A DNA stretch of 64,000 bases from an uncultured Paracoccaceae bacterium (lineage in GTDB: Bacteria; Pseudomonadota; Alphaproteobacteria; Rhodobacterales; Rhodobacteraceae): assembly GCA_947489445.1 (NCBI GenBank), contig CANLDN010000011.1, positions 62,001 to 126,000 on the forward strand, written 5' to 3'. Of the stretch, positions 45,252-52,578 are shown one piece after another. Both the position numbers and the translations under genes were made by a program. The notes under the pieces are model-generated. The model worked only from the letters and a program-made list of their open reading frames with translations, was not told the DNA's origin and did no database searches. Within the stretch, counting starts at the first letter, position 1, and each line of letters starts with the position of its first letter.

Positions 45252-46612
45252 GCCCGTTCAAACCCCCGCGCGATTTCCCAGTCGGTGACGACCCGGTCGA
45301 ACTCCTCCTGCTCCCACTCCGCGCAACGGGTGTAATGATCAACCACATCATCACCCATGGCCGCGCGCAGCATGGCCGAGCCGCGCAACGTCTCGGTCGC
45401 CGCCCGCAGCGTGCGTGGAATATCCGACGCCTTCGCATCCTCATAAACGTCACCCCTGGTCGGCGGTGCCAGCTCCATCTTGTCCTCGATCCCCTTGATC
45501 CCCGCCGCCAGCATCGCCGCCTGCGCCAGATAGGGGTTCAGGTCCGACCCGCCGATACGGCATTCGACCCGCACGCCGCGGGTTGCCTCACCACACAGAC
45601 GGAAGCCCGCGGTGCGGTTATCGACCGACCAGACGGTCTTGGTGGGCGCAAAGGTGCCTTTGGCGAAGCGCTTGTAGCTGTTGATATAAGGGGCGAGGAA
45701 GAACGTGTAATCCGGGGCATAGGCGATCAGCCCGGCCATGTAGTGGCGCATCAGGTCGGACATGCCCAGATCATCATCTGCATCATAAAACGCAGGTTCC
45801 CCGTCCCGCCACAACGACTGATGCACATGGGATGAACTGCCCACCCGGTCATGATGCCATTTCGGCAGGAACGTCGCCGCATGCCCATGCATCCATGCGA
45901 TTTCCTTGATCCCGTTCTTGGCAATCGTGTGGTAATCGGCGCAATCCATCGCGGGCGAATACCGGATATTGATCTCTTCCTGCCCCGCTTCCGCCTCACC
46001 TTTGGAATTCTCAATCGGAATGCCCGCCCCAAACAGATGATTGCGGATCGGGCGCATGATGCCTTCTTCCTTGGTGGTCTGCAGGATGTGGTAATCCTCA
46101 TTATAACCGCTGATCGGTTCCAGATCGCGGAAGCCGTCCTTGCGGATCGCGTCAAAGCTTTTCTCGAACAGGAAAAACTCCAACTCGGTCGCCATCATCG
46201 GGGTCAGACCCATCGTCTCCAACCGGGCGACCTGCTTTTGCAGCATCGCACGTGGGGAATGCGGCACGGCGTCATGCGTATGATGATCCAGCACATCGCA
46301 CAGCACCATCGCGGTGCCGTCCAGCCATGGGGTTAGGCGGATTGTGTCCAGGTCAGGCTTCATCACATAATCGCCATAGCCCGATCGCCAGCTTGTCGCG
46401 GCATAGCCATCTGGCGTCGCCATTTCCAGATCAGTGGCCAGCAGGTAGTTGCAGCAATGGGTTTCAGCGAATGAGGTTTCAACAAAATTCACCGCATGAA
46501 ACCGCTTGCCCATCAACCGGCCTTGCATATCGGCAAAGCAGACAAGGACGGTATCAATCGTCCCCTCCGTCACCCGCGATTTGAGATCATCAAAGCTGAG
46601 CTTACCGGTCAT
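45248..46612 (-). CDS. Glutamine-synthetase-like gamma-glutamyl ligase (PuuA/IpuC type)
   Basis: 454 residues, GS family. Catalytic blocks ATELEFFLFE, GSSSHVHQSLWRDG and NRTAGFRLCGEATRGVRVECRIGG segments are intact; the adenylylation tyrosine block of housekeeping GlnA is absent. This is the form that ligates glutamate to amines at the gamma position. In this operon it may form a gamma-glutamyl derivative of an amino alcohol or amine, protecting the nitrogen while the alcohol is oxidised. 4-base overlaps with genes on both sides. Confidence 0.85.
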   Translation of the reverse strand: MTGKLSFDDLKSRVTEGTIDTVLVCFADMQGRLMGKRFHAVNFVETSFAETHCCNYLLATDLEMATPDGYAATSWRSGYGDYVMKPDLDTIRLTPWLDGTAMVLCDVLDHHTHDAVPHSPRAMLQKQVARLETMGLTPMMATELEFFLFEKSFDAIRKDGFRDLEPISGYNEDYHILQTTKEEGIMRPIRNHLFGAGIPIENSKGEAEAGQEEINIRYSPAMDCADYHTIAKNGIKEIAWMHGHAATFLPKWHHDRVGSSSHVHQSLWRDGEPAFYDADDDLGMSDLMRHYMAGLIAYAPDYTFFLAPYINSYKRFAKGTFAPTKTVWSVDNRTAGFRLCGEATRGVRVECRIGGSDLNPYLAQAAMLAAGIKGIEDKMELAPPTRGDVYEDAKASDIPRTLRAATETLRGSAMLRAAMGDDVVDHYTRCAEWEQEEFDRVVTDWEIARGFERA

Positions 46613-47064
46613 GGCATGTCTTTCTCATCTATGTCGTTGTTGTCCATCCACTCTGCGATGGATGGAAAGGGGTGCGTGGGTACTGGCGGTGCGGGCGGGT
46701 CGAAAGTCGGCAAAAGAACCCCGCCTTCCAGTCCGATATCCACGCGGCGCAGCGCCTGTTTTCCGTCAAATGGATCAAGGGCAAGACACATTTCATGCCC
46801 CAGAAAATCGACGATCAGGTTTGGCGGCACATCCGCGCGAAGATACGTGCCAAGACCTACATGTGGCCCCAACGTGCTTTCGAGCTGGCCCGCCCGGTTA
46901 TATGTTGCACTTCGTGTGGCATATGTCAGACCACCCACGTGATCTGCCAAGTCCTCATCCGCCGATATGCGTGTTAACCATGAGCGCACATGCGCCGCCG
47001 CGTCAGGCGTCATGTGAACAATCGACGCATCAACTACCCAGTTTTTCCAGCCTGTCTTCGTCAT
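46609..47064 (-). CDS. Unknown protein in TRAP/ligase operon
   Basis: 151 residues. I do not recognise a domain. It has a soluble profile with WKNWVVDASIVHMTPDAAAHV, GLGTYLRADVPPNLIVDF and a proline-rich tail (FDPPAPPVPTHP). No signal peptide or membrane segment. It overlaps the GS-like gene by 4 bases and follows dctP by 60 bases, so it is a full operon member and may be a dedicated partner of the pathway. Confidence 0.72.
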   Translation of the reverse strand: MTKTGWKNWVVDASIVHMTPDAAAHVRSWLTRISADEDLADHVGGLTYATRSATYNRAGQLESTLGPHVGLGTYLRADVPPNLIVDFLGHEMCLALDPFDGKQALRRVDIGLEGGVLLPTFDPPAPPVPTHPFPSIAEWMDNNDIDEKDMP

Positions 47065-47124
47065 CCATCCGTCCGTTTAAAAATGGGATGCCTGCACCCA
47101 TTGCGGGCACCCCGTCATGTGCCG

Positions 47125-48153
47125 TCAGGTATACCGATAGGGGCGTCCGGCTTTCACCATATCCGCGTTATACCGCTTGAAGATATCGACCACGCGGCGC
47201 TTCGTCTCGCTCTCGGCGGCAATCTCCTCCCAGAACTCAAGCGCTGCGGCCTCAACCGTCGCCCATTCGTCGTCGGGGATGCTGGTTAGCTCCATCTTTG
47301 TTCCGTTGACGCGCAGATTGGCCTCACCACCCCAATACCACCACTGACGATAGTAATGCGACTGGTCACAGCACACCCGGAACAGGGTTTGCAGATCCTC
47401 CGGCAACTCGTTCCAGCGGTCCATATTGGCAAAGAACGACCCCGCCCAAGCACCCGAGATATTGTTGGTCAGGAAGTAGTTGGTCACATCGGCCCAACCA
47501 ACTGTGTAATCCTCGGTGATGCCCGACCACGCGATGCCGTCCAACTCACCGGTTTGCACGGCAACTTCGATATCTTCCCACGGCAGGTTGACAGGCACCA
47601 CGCCGAACTGGCTCAGGAACCGGCCCGCGGTTGGGAAGGTAAAGACACGCTTGCCCTGCAAATCCGCTAAGCTGCGGATGGGGTCCTTGGTTGCGAAATG
47701 GCAGGGATCCCAGGCACCGGCACTGATATGTTTTACGCCAACGGCTGAATATTCCTCATCCCAGATCTCGTTCAGACCATACTGGTTGAACAGGACCGGC
47801 ACATCGAGGCTATAGCGGGACGCAAACGGAAAATATCCTCCAAAAACAGTGACGTCTGTAGGCGACGCCATGCTGTCATCATCCGACTGCACCGCATCAA
47901 TCGTACCCCGTTGCATCGCCTGAAACAGCTCACCCGTGGGCACCAGTTGATCGGCATAGAACAGCTCTATCTGCATCCGGTCGCCGGCGATCTTGTTGAA
48001 CATCTCAATCGCAGGGTCGATCACGTGCTCTGCCAGCGCGGCACCCGCATAGGTCTGCATCCGCCATGTGATCGTGCTTTGCGCCAGCGCGGGCGTCGCC
48101 AACGCGGCGGGGGCAATCGCGGCACCTTTGATAAACTTACGTCTTGTCGTCAT
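47125..48153 (-). CDS. dctP: TRAP transporter substrate-binding protein
   Basis: 342 residues with a Tat-type signal (RRKFIKGAA, then hydrophobic core and AxA). The DctP fold is clear: WRMQTYAGAALAEHVIDP, YADQLVPTGELFQAMQRGTID, LQGKRVFTFPTAGRFLSQFG, LDGIAWSGITEDY. It binds substrate in the periplasm and hands it to DctQM. GGAG precedes the ATG. The ligand is unknown; the neighbours suggest an amine or amino alcohol. Located 42 bases after dctM. Confidence 0.9.
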   Translation of the reverse strand: MTTRRKFIKGAAIAPAALATPALAQSTITWRMQTYAGAALAEHVIDPAIEMFNKIAGDRMQIELFYADQLVPTGELFQAMQRGTIDAVQSDDDSMASPTDVTVFGGYFPFASRYSLDVPVLFNQYGLNEIWDEEYSAVGVKHISAGAWDPCHFATKDPIRSLADLQGKRVFTFPTAGRFLSQFGVVPVNLPWEDIEVAVQTGELDGIAWSGITEDYTVGWADVTNYFLTNNISGAWAGSFFANMDRWNELPEDLQTLFRVCCDQSHYYRQWWYWGGEANLRVNGTKMELTSIPDDEWATVEAAALEFWEEIAAESETKRRVVDIFKRYNADMVKAGRPYRYT

Positions 48154-48195
48154 CGCTTCTCTCCTTTGTTGGATATGGCCGCTTGGCGCAGGCTC

Positions 48196-49524
48196 TTAGG
48201 GGTTGTTGTAAACATAATCGGGCAGCCATGTGGCCAGCCCCGGAAAGATCATCACCAGCGCCAGCGCGCCGACCATCACCAGCACAAACGGCGTGATCGA
48301 GGCATAGATATCGCGCAGCGAAATCTCAGGCGGGGCCATCGCCCGCATCAGGAACAGGTTGTAGCCAAAAGGCGGGGTCATATAGGCGATCTGCGTGGTG
48401 ATCGTATAGAGAATGCCATACCAGATCAGATCAAAGCCCAGCTCACCGACCAGCGGCACATAGAGCGGGGCAACGATGACCAGCATCGCGGTGTCATCCA
48501 GAAACGTGCCCATCAGGATGAATGACAGCTGCATAAGGATCAGGATCGTCCAGGGGGACAGGTTCAATTGTTCGGTAAACAGGCTCTCAATCGCCTTGAC
48601 CGCGCCGAGGCCATCAAACACCGCGCCAAAGGCAAGGGCGGCCAGGATGATCCACATGAACATGCAAGTGATCCCCAGCGTGTTCCGGACAGAGTTTTCA
48701 AACACCACCCGTGTCATGCGCCCCTTCAGGATTGCGGCGACAAAGGCCGCCAGCGCCCCAATGGCAGAGCTTTCCACCAGCGATGTCCATCCGTTGACAA
48801 AGGGCACCATCATCACCGCAAATATAATGATGGGCAGCAGCCCGGCCCGCAAAAGCCGCAGCTTTTCGGGCATCGGAATGTCACGCTCCGCCTTGTCCAA
48901 TACCGGACCCAGCACCGGATTGATCCGGCAACGGATCACGATATAGGCGATGAACAGCCCCGCCATCATCAACCCCGGTATCACCCCGGCGAGCCATAAC
49001 TGCCCGACCGGCTGGCGTGCAATCATCGCGTAAAGCACCAGCACAACCGACGGCGGCACCAGAATGCCTAAGCTTGACCCGGCCTGGATAACCCCCGTCA
49101 CCATCCGCTTGTCATAACCGCGCTTGAGCAGTTCGGGCAGGGCGATGGTTGACCCGATGGCCATGCCCGCGACGCTTAATCCGTTCATGGCGGATATCAG
49201 CACCATCAGGCCAATCGTTCCAATCGCAAGGCCCCCGCGCAGCCCGCCGGTCCAGACGTGAAACATGCGATACAGGTCATCTGCGATCTTGCTTTCCGAC
49301 AGCACGTACCCCATGAAAATAAACATCGGCAGGGTCAGCAGCGGATACCATTTCATCAGCTTCATCGCCGCGGCAAAGCCGAGATCATACCCGCCCCGAT
49401 CACCCCATAACAGCAAGGCAGCCATCACAGCGACAAAACCGATAGCCCCGAACACCCGCTGCCCGGTCAGCAGCATCAGCATCATGGATGAAAACATCAA
49501 CGTAGCGATCAGCTCATACGACAT
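48196..49524 (-). CDS. dctM: TRAP transporter large permease
   Basis: 442 residues, about 12 transmembrane helices. MSYELIATLMFSSMMLMLLTGQRV begins the family; MNGLSVAGMAIGSTIALPELLKRGYD and GSSLGILVPPSVVLVLYA are DctM core motifs. Sodium-driven uptake. ATG at 49524 shares one base with the dctQ stop; the open frame further upstream overlaps dctQ. Confidence 0.92.
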   Translation of the reverse strand: MSYELIATLMFSSMMLMLLTGQRVFGAIGFVAVMAALLLWGDRGGYDLGFAAAMKLMKWYPLLTLPMFIFMGYVLSESKIADDLYRMFHVWTGGLRGGLAIGTIGLMVLISAMNGLSVAGMAIGSTIALPELLKRGYDKRMVTGVIQAGSSLGILVPPSVVLVLYAMIARQPVGQLWLAGVIPGLMMAGLFIAYIVIRCRINPVLGPVLDKAERDIPMPEKLRLLRAGLLPIIIFAVMMVPFVNGWTSLVESSAIGALAAFVAAILKGRMTRVVFENSVRNTLGITCMFMWIILAALAFGAVFDGLGAVKAIESLFTEQLNLSPWTILILMQLSFILMGTFLDDTAMLVIVAPLYVPLVGELGFDLIWYGILYTITTQIAYMTPPFGYNLFLMRAMAPPEISLRDIYASITPFVLVMVGALALVMIFPGLATWLPDYVYNNP

Positions 49525-50093
49525 CAGATCGCCTCGCCCTTCAGGCGCAACACATCCTTGAGGAACTCCGCGATGCATTGCAGCAGCATCAGGAACATGC
49601 CCACCACCATCACCGCCTTGATTGGCCACATATACGGCCGCCATGCAGATGATGAACGCTCCATCCGCCCGATCTCCTCTGCTCCCGTCAGCAACCCGCC
49701 GAAAAAGCTGAACGGCTCGCGGCCAAAATACCCCAGCGCATAAGCGGTTGAGGCGATGGCGCCGTAAAGCAGCACACACAGGTAGAAGATCAAAAGCAGC
49801 ACGGTGAACAGGTCAAACCACGCCTTTCGGCGCACCGACCAGTTGCCATAAAGCAGGTCCATCCGCACGTTTGACCCCATCTGGATCGCGTAAGGCCCGC
49901 CCATGATGTAATAGGTGACCATGGCAAACTGGGCCATCTCCAGCGTCCAAAGCGACGGCAGAAAGAAGGTCTTGCTGACCGACGACCACAGCAGGATCCC
50001 CATCAGGACAAAGATGCCATACATAACCACCCGCCCAACGCGGTGGTTCACGGCATCAACCGCGTTGATGTAATGGCGGGCCGCCTTGATCAT
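49524..50093 (-). CDS. dctQ: TRAP transporter small permease
   Basis: 189 residues with four transmembrane helices (MYGIFVLMGILLWSSVSKTF, ALMVTYYIMGGPYAI-type region, LFTVLLLIFYLCVLLYGAI, KAVMVVGMFLMLLQCI). Together with DctM and DctP it forms the tripartite transporter. The start overlaps the amidohydrolase stop by 4 bases. Confidence 0.86.
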   Translation of the reverse strand: MIKAARHYINAVDAVNHRVGRVVMYGIFVLMGILLWSSVSKTFFLPSLWTLEMAQFAMVTYYIMGGPYAIQMGSNVRMDLLYGNWSVRRKAWFDLFTVLLLIFYLCVLLYGAIASTAYALGYFGREPFSFFGGLLTGAEEIGRMERSSSAWRPYMWPIKAVMVVGMFLMLLQCIAEFLKDVLRLKGEAI

Positions 50094-50833
50094 GCGCAGC
50101 GCTCCAGCGCTGCATGCAACCAGCCCACGATCATCTTGGCTGTGCCCGCTTGCTGATCCGGCGTCGCGATCAGATCACTGCGGATTTCCAGCATGACATT
50201 CAGATGACCATGCGCCAGCCCATGTTCTTTCAGGGTATGGGTCACCCCCTCAGCAGGTCCATAAGGTTCGTTACGACGCACATCCGCCAGCGGGCTCTGC
50301 GCCTTGGCAGCCTCCAACATGGGATCGGCCAAACGGTGATCCGCATCATGGACAATGCCAATCTCAACCTCGCGCACCTCACCGGCATAGACCGGGGTGA
50401 AACTGTGAACGGTCACGATGACAGGATCGGGCATAGCGCTGATCACATCGGCCAAGGTTGCACGAAACGGATCATAATAAGTGGCCACCCTGTCGGCACG
50501 GGCCGCATCGTCCAATCTCATATTTCCCGGAATGTCATGGATTTCGCTGCGAACAGGGATGGCATCGGGGGCGATTGGCGGACGATTGCAATCATAGACC
50601 AGCCGCGACACGGTTCCGGCAATCAATGTCGCCGACAGCAAACGCGACATCTGCTGTGCGACCCCCAGCGCGCCGGGGTCCCATGCAATGTGACTTTCCA
50701 TTGCTGCGGGCGACAGGCCCAGACCGTCATAGACGTCAGGAATGAAGTTGGCGGCATGTTCACACACCAATACCACCGGTGACTGGCCCGTCCCATACGT
50801 CACTGACACCACGCCTGAATCGCCGACCATCAT
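50090..50833 (-). CDS. N-formylglutamate amidohydrolase-family protein
   Basis: 247 residues. SPVVLVCEHAANFIPDVYDGLGL, HIAWDPGALGVA, SRLVYDCNRPP and IVTVHSFTPVYAG are landmarks of the HutG-type amidohydrolase family, zinc-dependent. The first gene of the operon and divergent from the RpiR regulator. With a gamma-glutamyl ligase downstream it may release glutamate from a gamma-glutamyl product; standard family activity on N-formylglutamate is an alternative. Its stop overlaps dctQ by 4 bases. Confidence 0.83.
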   Translation of the reverse strand: MMVGDSGVVSVTYGTGQSPVVLVCEHAANFIPDVYDGLGLSPAAMESHIAWDPGALGVAQQMSRLLSATLIAGTVSRLVYDCNRPPIAPDAIPVRSEIHDIPGNMRLDDAARADRVATYYDPFRATLADVISAMPDPVIVTVHSFTPVYAGEVREVEIGIVHDADHRLADPMLEAAKAQSPLADVRRNEPYGPAEGVTHTLKEHGLAHGHLNVMLEIRSDLIATPDQQAGTAKMIVGWLHAALERCA

Positions 50834-50861
50834 CCACTCCCGTTCCGATCAGCTTCATTTT

Positions 50862-50917
50862 TGACTGGCCGAGTGTCAACAAATTTTTGTAACGTATCTA
50901 ACAGGATGACCAGTCAT
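50862..50917. promoter_or_regulatory. Candidate RpiR operator region
   Basis: TGACTGG at 50862 and CCAGTCA at 50910 are inverted copies 41 bases apart; the second lies inside a shorter perfect palindrome ATGAC-CA-GTCAT at 50906-50917. All are in the 115-base divergent promoter between the amidohydrolase and the RpiR gene. The sites suit dimer or tetramer binding and looping. Confidence 0.45.
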
Positions 50918-50948
50918 GTAATAAAAATCGTCAAAAAAGAGGCATCAG

Positions 50949-51821
50949 GTGTCAGACAATGACTTCACGATAGCAGACAGGATTCAGCAGCAGCTGGACC
51001 AGCTGACGCGGGCCGAACGGCAACTGGCGCATACGATCCTTGAAAACTATCCGGCCTCCGGTCTGGGGCCGCTTTCGACCCTTGCAAAGGGGGCAGGGGT
51101 GTCGGCCCCAACCGTTGCGCGTATGGTGCAAAAACTGGGTTTTGGCGGCTATCCCGAATTTCAGGCGGAATTGCGTGAAGAACTCAAAGCCAAGGCAAAG
51201 GGGCCCATTGCCAAACACGACACCTGGACCAAAGGGGCCTCATCCGGTCATGTGCTGAACCGTTTCACCGACGCGGTGATCGACAATATCCGACACTCAT
51301 TAGGGCAGATTGACACGGCGACATTCGATGCCGCCTGCGCGTTGCTGGTCGACGCGGACCGGCCCGTGTCAATCGTGGGTGGGCGGATCACGCATACGCT
51401 CGCTGAATACCTCTTTCTGCATATGCAGGTGATCAGGCCCGACGTGACGCATATCGAATCCACCTCCAACACATGGCCGCATTACCTGCTGGACGTAACC
51501 GGGAATGACGTCTTCGTCGTCTTCGACATGCGGCGATACGAAAACAACACGCTCAGACTTGCCGAAATGGCGCATGCAGCGGGGGCCAAAATCATCCTGT
51601 TCACCGACCAATGGCGTTCGCCCGTTCACCGTGTGGCCGATATGACGTTCAGCAGCCGGATTGTCGCACCATCCGCCTGGGACTCAATGGCGACCCCCTT
51701 GCTGCTGATTGAGACCATGATTTCCGCCATGCAAGACCTGAACTGGGACAACACGCGCGGTCGGATAGAGCGGCTGGAAGACATGTTCGATCAGACGAAA
51801 CTGTTTCGTAAATTCACTTAG
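50949..51821 (+). CDS. MurR/RpiR-family regulator
   Basis: 290 residues. N-terminal RpiR HTH (LTRAERQLAHTILENYPASG, AKGAGVSAPTVARMVQKLGF) and a C-terminal SIS-type sugar-phosphate isomerase domain (FDAACALLVDADRPVSIVGGRI, GNDVFVVFDMRRYENNTL). SIS domains bind phosphorylated sugars or amino sugars, though roseobacter members also serve amine operons. Divergent from the nine-gene operon and likely its regulator. Confidence 0.87.
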   Translation: MSDNDFTIADRIQQQLDQLTRAERQLAHTILENYPASGLGPLSTLAKGAGVSAPTVARMVQKLGFGGYPEFQAELREELKAKAKGPIAKHDTWTKGASSGHVLNRFTDAVIDNIRHSLGQIDTATFDAACALLVDADRPVSIVGGRITHTLAEYLFLHMQVIRPDVTHIESTSNTWPHYLLDVTGNDVFVVFDMRRYENNTLRLAEMAHAAGAKIILFTDQWRSPVHRVADMTFSSRIVAPSAWDSMATPLLLIETMISAMQDLNWDNTRGRIERLEDMFDQTKLFRKFT

Positions 51822-51840
51822 CACAAAATCGGGGTGTAGG

Positions 51841-51857
51841 GTGGGGTTCCACCCCAC
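51841..51857. repeat. Short GC-rich hairpin of a dispersed type
   Basis: GTGGGGT TCC ACCCCAC, a 7-base stem with 3-base loop, 20 bases after the RpiR stop. A related hairpin lies at 56892-56913. Such palindromes are common intergenic elements in Rhodobacteraceae, as I recall. Confidence 0.4.
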
Positions 51858-51951
51858 GCACCAAAGGTCAGCAATTCCTGACTTTCCGAACCCTGCTGCC
51901 CTAAGGTAAACTATCCGCATTCAAGCATGACATTTCGAACGGAGGCGACCC

Positions 51952-52578
51952 ATGACAGACGCCAGTAATCCCGGCCCCGCGACGCCCGTGGAACCTGTAA
52001 AGCCAAAGGGCAAGATTGGTCCGCAAAAATGGTGGCAGTGGTTTTTTCTCTACCCGGCTTTTGGTCTGGCGATCCTGACCGCGGCCCCCAATTGGGTGAC
52101 GATGGCCAAGGAAATCTACCTTGAAATCGATGATCGCAGCCTGGCCGAGGCCGAAGAACAGGCACGACTTTTTGCCGAAAACATCGACTGCTTTGCGCAG
52201 GACTTCCAACGCTTTACCACCAATGACGGGCTGACAATTGATGCCGCGATCTGCGATCAGACCGCAGCCATCATCCTGCGGCTCATGGCCGATGACGACC
52301 GACACCGGGCCATCGCCATCGACGTGCGCGGATTGTTTGAGGTTGAAACCGCGCAAGCGTTTTCCCTCATCGCACCTGCCTATGCACAACCAATGCACAC
52401 CGCACAGGTCGATGATCCGGACGCGCAGGTGATCTGCGCAGCCCAGATCGACGACCGGACGATTATCCGGCACGTGCGGGTTGGCACGTATTGCTACGAC
52501 GAACCACTTGATATGCTCACCGGCTGGGTGGGCGAGGCGATCGAGGTGCCATGCCGAACAAGCTGTAGCGCGGGCTAG
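51952..52578 (+). CDS. Membrane-anchored protein of unknown function
   Basis: 208 residues. After a Pro-rich N-terminus (PATPVEPVKPKGK) comes one hydrophobic segment (WWQWFFLYPAFGLAILTAA), then a soluble domain with several Asp/Glu-rich helices and cysteines (ENIDCFAQDF, AAICDQTAAI, GTYCYDEP). GGAGG precedes the ATG. No family recognised. It shares a 4-base convergent overlap with the autotransporter. Confidence 0.68.
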   Translation: MTDASNPGPATPVEPVKPKGKIGPQKWWQWFFLYPAFGLAILTAAPNWVTMAKEIYLEIDDRSLAEAEEQARLFAENIDCFAQDFQRFTTNDGLTIDAAICDQTAAIILRLMADDDRHRAIAIDVRGLFEVETAQAFSLIAPAYAQPMHTAQVDDPDAQVICAAQIDDRTIIRHVRVGTYCYDEPLDMLTGWVGEAIEVPCRTSCSAG

